NCBI RefSeq assembly: GCF_962719845.1
Contig: NZ_CAUIYF010000017.1
Span: forward strand, 1 to 36,884
DNA length: 36,884 bases
Reading direction: 5' to 3'
DNA from: Neisseria uirgultaei
GTDB lineage: Bacteria; Pseudomonadota; Gammaproteobacteria; Burkholderiales; Neisseriaceae
Below, piece by piece: positions 14,925-22,247 of this stretch; the first letter of the stretch is position 1, and every line of letters begins with the position of its first letter. The translations under genes were made by a program, and so were the position numbers. The notes below the pieces were generated by a model. It saw only the letters and a program-made list of their open reading frames with translations, was not told where the DNA came from and did no database searches.

Positions 14925-15009
14925 GAAAACTCCCCACGCAGGTATTATCCAGATCGGGTGTAAAGGGTATTTCTCAGCCGCCTGAACATCAGGCAGCACC
15001 CCTGTTTCG
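14925..15009 (-). ncRNA. TPP riboswitch (THI element)
   Basis: On the minus strand the aptamer reads GGGGTGC near the 5' side, GGCTGAGAAATACCC (the pyrimidine-sensing CUGAGA core), then GATCTGGATAATACCTGCG and GGGGAG. These are the conserved blocks of the thiamine diphosphate riboswitch (Rfam RF00059). GAAAC at the 5' edge can pair with GTTTTC at the 3' edge to close P1. When TPP is bound, thiC expression should fall. Confidence 0.97.
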
Positions 15010-15021
15010 ATGTTAACCAAA

Positions 15022-15050
15022 ATTAAATCACGAACATGAACTTTTGTAAA
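15022..15050 (-). promoter_or_regulatory. Promoter of thiC
   Basis: On the minus strand TTTACA (15045-15050), 17-base spacer, TTTAAT (15022-15027). Each hexamer is one base from consensus. Transcription would start near 15015, just before the TPP aptamer. Confidence 0.75.
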
Positions 15051-15121
15051 GAAAATAATATTTCAAATCAGGCATAAACCGCCGGACGGCAAAATTTTAT
15101 AATTTTTCGCGGAAGTAATGT

Positions 15122-15150
15122 TTGACAACATAAAAAATCTACCGTATAGT
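15122..15150 (+). promoter_or_regulatory. Promoter of the initiator tRNA gene
   Basis: A consensus -35 TTGACA (15122-15127), a 17-base spacer and TATAGT (15145-15150) end 12 bases before the tRNA, leaving room for only a short 5' leader. Confidence 0.9.
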
Positions 15151-15162
15151 TCCATCTTCTGA

Positions 15163-15239
<77 letters not shown>

Positions 15240-15245
15240 AATATT

Positions 15246-15280
15246 AAACCCCTTGGTTCAATGCCGAGGGGTTTTGTTTT
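15246..15280 (+). terminator. Intrinsic terminator of the initiator tRNA gene
   Basis: AAACCCCTTGG pairs with CCGAGGGGTTT (slightly imperfect at the loop end), followed by TGTTTT. It starts seven bases after the tRNA CCA end. It has no DUS. Confidence 0.88.
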
Positions 15281-15420
15281 GCCTGTCTCCTGCCGCCTCC
15301 GTTTTTTGCCTGATTTTCCTTCCTGCCGCAATATCGGAACAGCAGCCCGCCGTCTGTTTGCGGTTGCAAATTCAGGCGGCTTGGCTACAATCTTCCACAT
15401 TATGTTCAAGAAAGCCAACC

Positions 15421-16296
15421 ATGCCGACCGTCCGTTTTACCGAATCCGTCAGCAAACACGACCTTGATGCCCTGTTCGAGTGGGCAAAAGCAAGTTACGG
15501 TGCAGAAAGTTGCTGGAAAACGCTGTATCTGAACGGTCTGCCTTTGGGCAACCTGTCGCCGGAATGGGTGGAACGCGTCAAAAAAGACTGGGAGGCAGGC
15601 TGCTCGGAGTCTTCAGACGGCATTTTTCTGAATGCGGACGGCTGGTCAGATATGGGCGGCCGCTTGCAGCACCTCGCCCGCTCATGGAAAAAGGCAGGGC
15701 TGCTTCACGGATGGCGCAACGAGTGTTTCGACCTGACCGACGGCGGCGGCAATATCTTGTTCGCACTCGAACGCGCCGCTTTCCGTCCGTTCGGACTGCT
15801 CAGCCGCGCCGTCCATCTCAACGGTCTGACCGAATCGGACGGCAGATGGCATTTCTGGATAGGCAGGCGCAGTCCGCACAAAGCAGTCGATCCCGACAAA
15901 CTCGACAATACTGCCGCCGGCGGTGTTTCCGGCGGCGAAATGCCGTCTGAAGCCGTGTGCCGCGAAAGCAGCGAAGAAGCCGGTTTGGATAAAACGCTGT
16001 TTCCGCTCATCCGCCCTGTATCTCGGCTGCACAGCCTGCGCCCCGTCAGCCGGGGTGTGCACAATGAAATCCTGTATGTGTTCGATGCCGTCCTGCCCGA
16101 AGCCTTCCAACCCGAAAATCAGGACGGCGAAGTGGCGTGTTTTGAGAAAATGGACATCGGCAGCCTGGTTGCCTCCATGTTGTCGGAAAACATGATGCAC
16201 GACGCGCAACTGGTTACGCTGGACGCGTTTTGCCGTTACGGTCTGATTGATGCCGCCCATCCGCTGTCCGAGTGGCTGGACGGCATACGTTTATAG
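15421..16296 (+). CDS. Nudix hydrolase with N-terminal DUF4743 domain (thiamine-phosphate-related)
   Basis: A 291-residue protein. The N-terminal about 110 residues match the DUF4743 type found before Nudix domains in yeast Tnr3/YJR142W-like proteins. The C-terminal half has a perfect Nudix box, GX5EX7REUXEEXGU, at about residues 168-190: GGVSGGE, then MPSEAVC, then RESSEEAGL. In Tnr3-type proteins this domain hydrolyses damaged (oxidised) thiamine diphosphate. That role here is inference, helped by the divergent thiC and an ABC ATPase 8 bases downstream. The ATG at 15421 is chosen because earlier in-frame codons fall in the tRNA terminator region. Two DUS lie in the gene, one inside the Nudix box. 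Confidence 0.85.
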   Translation: MPTVRFTESVSKHDLDALFEWAKASYGAESCWKTLYLNGLPLGNLSPEWVERVKKDWEAGCSESSDGIFLNADGWSDMGGRLQHLARSWKKAGLLHGWRNECFDLTDGGGNILFALERAAFRPFGLLSRAVHLNGLTESDGRWHFWIGRRSPHKAVDPDKLDNTAAGGVSGGEMPSEAVCRESSEEAGLDKTLFPLIRPVSRLHSLRPVSRGVHNEILYVFDAVLPEAFQPENQDGEVACFEKMDIGSLVASMLSENMMHDAQLVTLDAFCRYGLIDAAHPLSEWLDGIRL

Positions 16297-16304
16297 GATG
16301 CGCT

Positions 16305-17243
16305 ATGCTTGAACTGAACGGACTCTGCAAACGCTTCGGCGATAAAACCGTTGCCGACAACATCTGCCTGACTCTCGGGCGCGGTAAAATACTCGCCGTT
16401 TTGGGGCGGTCGGGATGCGGAAAATCCACCCTGCTGAATATGATTGCGGGGATTGTCCGGCCGGACGGCGGCGAAATTCGGCTGAACGGGGAAAACATTA
16501 CCCGTATGCCGCCCGAAAAACGCCGTATTTCTCTGATGTTTCAAGATTACGCGCTGTTTCCCCATATGAGTGCGCTAGAAAATGCGGCATTCGGTTTGAA
16601 AATACAAAAAATGCCGAAAGCCGAAGCCGAACGCCTTGCCATGGCGGCACTTGCCGAAGTCGGACTGGAAAATGAGGCGCACCGCAAGCCTGAAAAACTT
16701 TCCGGAGGCGAAAAGCAGCGGCTGGCACTGGCGCGCGCTTTGGTTGTCCGCCCTTCCCTGCTGTTGCTGGACGAATCGTTTTCCAGTTTGGACACGCATT
16801 TGCGCGACCGGCTGCGCCGCATGACTGCCGAACGTATCCGAAACGGCGGCATCCCTGCCGTTTTGGTAACGCATTCGCCCGAAGAGGCCTGCACGGCGGC
16901 AGACGAAATTGCCGTGATGCACGAGGGGAAAATCCTTCAATGCGGTACGCCCGAAACTTTGGTTCAAACGCCTTCCGGCGTGCAGGTCGCCCGTCTGATG
17001 GGTCTGCCCAACACCGACGATGACCGCCATATCCCGCAAAATGCGGTGCGTTTCGACCAAGACGGCATGGAGTGCCGCGTATTATCCCGTACCTGTTTGC
17101 CCGAATCGTTCAGCCTGTCCGTCCTCCATCCGAAACACGGCATCCTGTGGCTGAACCTCGATATGCCGCACGCCGGTGAAATATCGGGAAACGATACGGT
17201 ACGCATCCATATCGAAGACAAGGAAATCGTCCGTTTCCGTTGA
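16305..17243 (+). CDS. ABC transporter ATP-binding protein (ThiQ/FbpC-like)
   Basis: A 312-residue ATPase of the CUT/PotA-FbpC-ThiQ group. It shows Walker A GRSGCGKST (residues 34-42), the Q-loop in FQDYALFPHMS, signature LSGGEKQRLALARAL, Walker B LLLLDESFSSLD and the switch His in VLVTHSPEEA. After the ATPase core there is an extra C-terminal domain of about 80-90 residues, TOBE-like and as in FbpC, longer than ThiQ. The ATG at 16305 has AGGA upstream. It directly follows the Nudix gene, so they are co-transcribed. It is an orphan without permease or binding protein; the ThiP-like permease at 4872-6425 is a possible partner. Substrate uncertain (thiamine or ferric iron). Confidence 0.85.
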   Translation: MLELNGLCKRFGDKTVADNICLTLGRGKILAVLGRSGCGKSTLLNMIAGIVRPDGGEIRLNGENITRMPPEKRRISLMFQDYALFPHMSALENAAFGLKIQKMPKAEAERLAMAALAEVGLENEAHRKPEKLSGGEKQRLALARALVVRPSLLLLDESFSSLDTHLRDRLRRMTAERIRNGGIPAVLVTHSPEEACTAADEIAVMHEGKILQCGTPETLVQTPSGVQVARLMGLPNTDDDRHIPQNAVRFDQDGMECRVLSRTCLPESFSLSVLHPKHGILWLNLDMPHAGEISGNDTVRIHIEDKEIVRFR

Positions 17244-17258
17244 TGCTTCCTTAAAAAC

Positions 17259-17293
17259 AAAATGCCGTCTGAAAAACCTTTCAGACGGCATTT
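17259..17293. terminator. Bidirectional inverted DUS terminator between the ABC ATPase gene and ptsI
   Basis: ATGCCGTCTGAA (17262-17273) and its inverse (17279-17290), with A-rich sequence on the left and TTTCTT on the right. It sits between convergent genes (stops at 17243 and 17363) and can serve both. Confidence 0.78.
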
Positions 17294-17362
17294 CTTGACC
17301 AAAGCAGCTGTATTTTTTAAGGGCGTTATTTGACTGCAATCCGCTCGCATTGTCAACAATAT

Positions 17363-19138
17363 TTATTTCCGCCCCTTGACTTCGGTTTCTTCCTCGACCG
17401 ACACGCTGTTGATCTGTTTGATCAGCTTTTCCGACTTCTCTTCGTCTTCGCAGCGGATGACTTTCGCAATATCGTTTTCGAGCTGTCCGGCATTGCTGTG
17501 CAGAATGATGTTTTTGACGGGCAGGATGTTGTTCGGATTCATGGAAAAACGGCGCAGCCCCATACCCAATAAAACGCGGGTAAACGCGGTATCGCCCGCC
17601 ATCTCGCCGCATACGGATACGTCTTTGTCCATGCGGTTGGCGGTACGGATGACGTGTTGCAGCATTTTCAGCACGGCGGGATGGCCGGGCTGGTAGAGGT
17701 GGCTGACGCTGTCGTCGCCGCGATCGACTGACAGAATATATTGGATCAAATCGTTGGTGCCGACGGAGATGAAATCGACCAGTTTCAAAATGCTGCCGAC
17801 GGTCAGCGCGGCAGACGGAATTTCAATCATGCAGCCGATGCCGACTTCGCCGAAGGCATCGCCGCGTTCGGCAAGCTGGCGGCGGGCGGTGTCCAAATGA
17901 ATCAGGCACTGGCGCACTTCGGATACGGAGGTAATCATCGGCCACATCATGCGGACGGGGCCGTGTACCGCCGCACGGAGGATGGCGCGCATCTGGGTGC
18001 GGAACATGACCGGTTCGGCAAGGCACAGGCGGATGCCGGTCAAGCCGAGTGCGGGGTTGAGGCTGCCGTTGGGTGTGCTGTTTTGGCCGAACCAGCGCGG
18101 ATTTTTATCGACACCCAAATCGACTGTCCGTATCGTTACGCTTTTGCCCTTCATTTTTTTGACAATCGCGCTGTACACTTCGTACTGCTCGTCTTCAGAC
18201 GGCATCGTATCGCGGTTCAGGTAAAGAAACTCGCTGCGGAACAGCCCGATGCCGTCTGCGCCGAGGTTGTGCAGCGGTTTCACGTCTTCGGCGGATTCTA
18301 TATTGCCCACAAGCTCGATGCAGACCCCGTCGGCGGTGGCGGCGGCGGTTTTTTTGAGCTTGTTCAACTCGCGTTTGTGGCTGCGGTATTCGCGGGCACG
18401 GCGGCGGTATTCGTCCAAGACGGTTTCATCGGGCGCGATAAGCAGGATGCCGTTGATGCCGTCCACGATGACCGTTTCACCCTCTGTAATCAGTTTGCGC
18501 GCGTTGTGCAGCCCGACGACGGACGGGATGTCCAAGCTCCTGCCCAAAATCGCCGTATGCCCGGTGGGGCCGCCGGCATCGGTAACAAAGGCGGCAATGC
18601 GCTGCTCTTTAAACAAAACCGTGTCGGCGGGCGAAAGGTCGTTTGCAATCAGCACGGTTTCGTCAAACAGGTTGTCGGCAACCTCCAACTCGTTGCCCTG
18701 CCCGATCAGGTTGTTGTGGATGCGGCGGACGACTTGCAGCATATCCTGCTTGCGTTCGCGCAAATAGGCATCGTCCATATTGTCGAATTGGGCGGCGAGT
18801 TTGTCGCTCTGCTGCTTCAATGCCCACTCGGCGTTGATTTTTTGTTCCCTTAAAATATCGACGGGTTCGCGCGACAAGGTAACATCGGTCAAGAGCATCA
18901 GGTGCAGCGAGATGAACGCGCCCAACTCGGTCGGGGCGTTTTCGGGAATCGCGCTGCGGAGCTGTTCCAACTCTTTGCGCGTGGCTTTGACGGCGGCATC
19001 GAAACGTTCGGCTTCGGCATCGGTGTCCGCCTCCGCGACATCATACTGCGGCACTTCCTCCGTGCCGCGCGCAATCAGGTGGGCTTGTCCGATGGCGATG
19101 CCTTTGCCCGCAGCGACACCGTGCAGCACGATACTCAT
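17363..19138 (-). CDS. ptsI: PTS enzyme I (phosphoenolpyruvate-protein phosphotransferase)
   Basis: Takes phosphate from PEP and passes it to HPr. The product is 591 residues. It has the active-site loop GGPTGHTAILGRSLDIPSVVG (phospho-His near residue 193), the PEP-binding segment (FRSEFLYLNRD, IRTVDLGVDKNP) and the C-terminal CGEMAGD motif. The start overlaps the ptsH stop by one base (TAATG), so the pair is coupled. The last dozen residues are polar (VEEETEVKGRK). No sugar-specific EIIB/EIIC gene is in the cluster. One DUS lies inside the gene (about 18194). Confidence 0.97.
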   Translation of the reverse strand: MSIVLHGVAAGKGIAIGQAHLIARGTEEVPQYDVAEADTDAEAERFDAAVKATRKELEQLRSAIPENAPTELGAFISLHLMLLTDVTLSREPVDILREQKINAEWALKQQSDKLAAQFDNMDDAYLRERKQDMLQVVRRIHNNLIGQGNELEVADNLFDETVLIANDLSPADTVLFKEQRIAAFVTDAGGPTGHTAILGRSLDIPSVVGLHNARKLITEGETVIVDGINGILLIAPDETVLDEYRRRAREYRSHKRELNKLKKTAAATADGVCIELVGNIESAEDVKPLHNLGADGIGLFRSEFLYLNRDTMPSEDEQYEVYSAIVKKMKGKSVTIRTVDLGVDKNPRWFGQNSTPNGSLNPALGLTGIRLCLAEPVMFRTQMRAILRAAVHGPVRMMWPMITSVSEVRQCLIHLDTARRQLAERGDAFGEVGIGCMIEIPSAALTVGSILKLVDFISVGTNDLIQYILSVDRGDDSVSHLYQPGHPAVLKMLQHVIRTANRMDKDVSVCGEMAGDTAFTRVLLGMGLRRFSMNPNNILPVKNIILHSNAGQLENDIAKVIRCEDEEKSEKLIKQINSVSVEEETEVKGRK

Positions 19139-19407
19139 TATTCGCCCTCGCCGAAGTAGTCGTTGATTAAGTCGGTCAATGCCTTCATGGCGGCGGCTTC
19201 GTCCAAGCCGTCGGTTTCCAGCTCGATGACGGTGCCTTTGGCGGCGGCGAGCATCATTAAGCCCATGATGCTTTTGCCGTTGACGCGGCTGCCGTTTTTC
19301 GTTACCCAGACTTCGCTTTGAAACTGAGACGCGGTTTGGGTGAATTTGCTGGACGCGCGGGCGTGAAGTCCGAGTTTGTTGATGATTTCGATGGATTGTT
19401 TGAGCAT
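19138..19407 (-). CDS. ptsH: Phosphocarrier protein HPr
   Basis: An 89-residue HPr. The phospho-histidine motif is GLHARASSKF (His about position 16). The regulatory serine region KSIMGLMML (Ser about 47) matches the site phosphorylated by HPr kinase, and proteobacteria with incomplete PTS often carry that kinase. It lies between the EIIA gene and ptsI in a single minus-strand operon. Start ATG at 19407 has GGGAA upstream. Confidence 0.97.
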   Translation of the reverse strand: MLKQSIEIINKLGLHARASSKFTQTASQFQSEVWVTKNGSRVNGKSIMGLMMLAAAKGTVIELETDGLDEAAAMKALTDLINDYFGEGE

Positions 19408-19475
19408 TTCGATTCCCGTTTTATGTATATCGGCAGCAGATGCCGTTTAAAATATTTTCCTGCCCTGCCGCTTCT

Positions 19476-19913
19476 TCAGACAGCATCGCCGCTGCGCCGG
19501 CACACCAAATCTTCGGGCGCGGACGTGATGGCGAAAATGCCCTTTACCGCCGCCTCTCTGACGCATTCGGTAAAGGCGGCAAGGTCTTCCGCCGTCGGCG
19601 AATATTGGACGGCCTTAATCATCATCGGCGCATTCAGGCCGGTCAAAATCGCCGATTTGTTTTCGCGCACGAGCCGGCGGGCGGCATTGCAGGGGGTCGC
19701 GCCGAAGATGTCGGTCATAATCAATACGCCGTGGTTTTCAGGAAATTCTTGCAGCGCGGCAATGGCGTTATTGATGATGTCGTCTTGGTCTTCCGTCGGC
19801 TGCACGCCGAGTATGCGGACGTTTTCAGGCAGCCCGCTTGGGAAAAAATGATGTGCCAGCTTGCGGTAGGCTTCGCCTATGGTTTCGTGTGTAACGATTA
19901 AAAGCCCTATCAT
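19476..19913 (-). CDS. PTS EIIA component, mannose family (regulatory type)
   Basis: A 145-residue EIIA-Man domain protein. The phosphorylatable His9 lies in LLIVTHETIGEA, and MTDIFGATPCNAA is the conserved substrate-face loop. Stand-alone EIIA-Man with ptsH-ptsI and no permease is the incomplete PTS of beta-proteobacteria and Neisseria, thought to be regulatory rather than for sugar import. Between this gene and ptsH (19408-19475) lie two decayed DUS copies in inverted order. Confidence 0.92.
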   Translation of the reverse strand: MIGLLIVTHETIGEAYRKLAHHFFPSGLPENVRILGVQPTEDQDDIINNAIAALQEFPENHGVLIMTDIFGATPCNAARRLVRENKSAILTGLNAPMMIKAVQYSPTAEDLAAFTECVREAAVKGIFAITSAPEDLVCRRSGDAV

Positions 19914-19966
19914 GGTGTATATGCGTCCTGTTTATAATTCTTCTGCCAACCTGCCGTATAAACGTT

Positions 19967-19995
19967 ATGCCGTCTGAAAAACATTCAGACGGCAT
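19967..19995 (-). terminator. Inverted DUS pair downstream of hpt
   Basis: ATGCCGTCTGAA (19967-19978) and its inverse (19984-19995) form a stem with a five-base loop immediately after the hpt stop at 20002. It separates hpt from the PTS operon. Confidence 0.75.
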
Positions 19996-20001
19996 GCCTG
20001 C

Positions 20002-20565
20002 CTATTTGCCGTTCAGTGCGTAAATCTCGCCTAGATTGCGCCAGCAGCCTGCCGCATCCATGCCGTAACCGAAAACATAACGGTTCGGCACATCCAGTCC
20101 GACATAATCGGCTCGGACAGGCTTGGGTTTGTCGATCAGCTTGTTGGCGAACACCGCCGAACGGCAGCTTGCCGCACCCATTTCCAAAAGTTTGGCTTGA
20201 ATGGCGGACATCGTATGCCCTTCGTCCAGAATATCGTCCAACACAACCACATGTCTGCCTCGGATTTGTTCCGCATCGGGCATACGTTTCCAGTTGAACG
20301 CGCCGCCCTCCAACTTGTCGCCGTAACGGGAAACATGAACATAATCAAAATCTAACGGAAAGCGCAACAGCGGCAGCAACTGGCCCGTAAACACCACCGC
20401 CCCGCCCATCACGGGCAGAAGCAGCGGATATTTATCCCCCAAATCGCGCGTAATCTCGTCCGCCACTTTTTGCAGCGCGGCACGGCATTGTCCTTCATCG
20501 AACAAAAGCTCGGCGTTTTCAAGCATCGCCTGTGTTTCAAGGCGTTTGGTTTCTAAATTGGTCAT
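20002..20565 (-). CDS. hpt: Hypoxanthine(-guanine) phosphoribosyltransferase
   Basis: Purine salvage enzyme that joins PRPP with hypoxanthine/guanine. The product is 187 residues with the type I PRTase PRPP-binding motif VVVLDDILDEGHT, plus VMGGAVVFTGQLL and the C-terminal YVFGYGMD. The ATG at 20565 (MTNLETKRLETQ) is taken; a TTG 13 codons upstream is open but has no family support. It lies 68 bases downstream of ligE on the same strand and may be co-transcribed. Confidence 0.92.
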   Translation of the reverse strand: MTNLETKRLETQAMLENAELLFDEGQCRAALQKVADEITRDLGDKYPLLLPVMGGAVVFTGQLLPLLRFPLDFDYVHVSRYGDKLEGGAFNWKRMPDAEQIRGRHVVVLDDILDEGHTMSAIQAKLLEMGAASCRSAVFANKLIDKPKPVRADYVGLDVPNRYVFGYGMDAAGCWRNLGEIYALNGK

Positions 20566-20633
20566 ATGTCGGAATCGGTCGGTAAAAGGAAAATTATAAA
20601 CCAAAGTATCGGCTGCCGTCCGAACCGTCCTGC

Positions 20634-21458
20634 TCAGCGGTCAGTACGTACGCGCACAAATGTGGCAAATTTCGGCGTACCTTTCTGCGTAAAGCCACGG
20701 TAGCGGTAGGTAATCAGCGTGCCGATTTTTGGCGGATTGTCGCGGTCTTTGTCTTTGAAACCGCTGCCGATGCGGAATTCGCCGTGTCGGTTTTTGCAGC
20801 CGACCGCGCCCAGCCGTCCGGCGTTTCGCCCTTTGCCCTCATAGTGCCGCGTTACCGTGCATTCATCGTCGTATTGGCTTTTCAGCTTCAATAATTGGCT
20901 GCTCCTGCCACCGCTGTAACGGGATTCGGGCTGGCGCAGCATCACGCCTTCGCCGCCCTGCGCTTCGATTTGTTTCAAAAAATCCATCGCGTGCTGCCGG
21001 TCGCGCACTTTGATTTGCGGGATGATGGTAATCGGCGCGTTCGGATGCGTTTTCAGCCATTGCGTTGCGACTGCCAAACGTTGGTAGAGGTTGCCCTGCG
21101 CCTTGGGTACGTCGAAAACGTGCAGGCGGATACCGCGCCAATCGCCGGAAGACGAACGCACGGCGGCGAAAATCTGCTCGAACTGACCGCGCCCGCTATA
21201 CAATTCGCCGTCCAAAGGATAAGGCGGAAACTGCGCGGTAAAACCTTTGGGCGGAGTAAACGCATACCCCTGACGGCTCATCAGGTGCTTTCCGTCCCAA
21301 TACGCGCGCACGCCGTCGAGTTTCTCGCTCATCGCCCAGCCTGCAATCTCTTGGTCTTTGTATTCCTGCGCCAGCATCAAATCCGCCGCGCCTGCCGATG
21401 CAGGGATGAAAACCGCCGTAAAAATCGGTATGATGCCGCCGATTATCTTTTTAATCAC
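20634..21458 (-). CDS. ligE: Periplasmic ATP-dependent DNA ligase (Lig E)
   Basis: A 274-residue minimal ATP-dependent DNA ligase with an N-terminal signal peptide (IIGGIIPIFTAVFIPASAGA then cleavage near AxA-A). Ligase motifs in order are EKLDGVRA (adenylated Lys46), the LDGELYSGRGQFE block, EGVMLR, and LLKLKSQYDDECTV, followed by a compact OB domain. Lig E proteins occur in competent proteobacteria and are thought to act on extracellular or periplasmic DNA. The start is GTG at 21458, preceded by GGGGGA. Confidence 0.92.
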   Translation of the reverse strand: MIKKIIGGIIPIFTAVFIPASAGAADLMLAQEYKDQEIAGWAMSEKLDGVRAYWDGKHLMSRQGYAFTPPKGFTAQFPPYPLDGELYSGRGQFEQIFAAVRSSSGDWRGIRLHVFDVPKAQGNLYQRLAVATQWLKTHPNAPITIIPQIKVRDRQHAMDFLKQIEAQGGEGVMLRQPESRYSGGRSSQLLKLKSQYDDECTVTRHYEGKGRNAGRLGAVGCKNRHGEFRIGSGFKDKDRDNPPKIGTLITYRYRGFTQKGTPKFATFVRVRTDR

Positions 21459-21516
21459 CTGATTCCCCCAATATCAAAACAGGCGGCAAACCGCCATAAA
21501 ACAAACGACAAACCCG

Positions 21517-21528
21517 ATGCCGTCTGAA
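21517..21528 (+). repeat. Single DUS upstream of the MBL-fold gene
   Basis: A perfect 12-base DUS in the divergent ligE/hydrolase intergenic region, 20 bases before the hydrolase ATG. Confidence 0.9.
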
Positions 21529-21547
21529 AACCGTTTAGGAACACGCC

Positions 21548-22180
21548 ATGACCCTACGTTACGAAATCCTCTCCGTTACCCCCTTCCGCCAAAACTGCAC
21601 CCTGATTTGGGACGACGAAAGCGGCGAAGCCGTCCTGACCGATGTCGGCGGCGACGTGCCGTTCCTGCTGCAAGCATTGGCAAACCGCAAGCTCACGCTC
21701 ACGGCAATCTGGCTGACGCACGGTCATCTCGATCATGCAGGCGGCGTGGTCGAAATGTTGAAAACGCGTAACGTTCCCGTCCTCGGGCCGCATCCGGACG
21801 ATGAATTCCTGCTCCAATCGCTGCCGCAAACCACCGCGCAATACGGATTCCCCGTCTCGCCCGCCTTTGCGCCGAACCGTTGGCTCGAAGAAGGCGAAAC
21901 GCTCACGGTCGGACGCTATGCCTTTCAAGTGCTGCATATTCCGGGGCACACGCCGGGACATGTCGTCTTTTATTGCGCCGAGGCGGAATTGCTGATTGCG
22001 GGCGACGTGCTGTTTTACGAAACCATAGGCAGAACCGATTTTCCGCGCGGCAACCACGCCGACTTAATCAATAATATCCGCAACAAATTATTCGCCCTCC
22101 CCGAAACCGTGCAAGTTGTCGCCGGACACGGGCGTATGACTTCCATCGGACACGAAAAGCGGCACAATCTGTTTTTCTAA
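21548..22180 (+). CDS. Metallo-beta-lactamase-fold hydrolase (glyoxalase II-like, YcbL type)
   Basis: A 210-residue MBL-fold protein with the metal-binding motif THGHLDHAGG (HxHxDH), then HIPGHTPGHV, AGDVLF and the final GHGR. Length and the missing C-terminal helical domain match the short YcbL/GloB2 group rather than classical glyoxalase II. Substrate is unknown (S-lactoylglutathione or another thioester/persulfide). The start has AGGA 7 bases upstream. Confidence 0.88.
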   Translation: MTLRYEILSVTPFRQNCTLIWDDESGEAVLTDVGGDVPFLLQALANRKLTLTAIWLTHGHLDHAGGVVEMLKTRNVPVLGPHPDDEFLLQSLPQTTAQYGFPVSPAFAPNRWLEEGETLTVGRYAFQVLHIPGHTPGHVVFYCAEAELLIAGDVLFYETIGRTDFPRGNHADLINNIRNKLFALPETVQVVAGHGRMTSIGHEKRHNLFF

Positions 22181-22197
22181 CCGCCTTCACTACGGTC

Positions 22198-22232
22198 TTC
22201 AGACGGCATCATCTTCACTGATGCCGTCTGAA
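22198..22232. terminator. Bidirectional inverted DUS terminator between MBL gene and rmuC
   Basis: The inverse DUS (22198-22209) and DUS (22221-22232), with the arms extended (ATCA/TGAT), enclose a short loop between convergent genes ending at 22180 and 22248. Confidence 0.75.
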
Positions 22233-22247
22233 ACACATCCGCCTTTC

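Noticed and set aside
17741..18853. A plus-strand frame of 370 codons opposite ptsI
   Set aside because: It is a mirror of ptsI codons with no family pattern.
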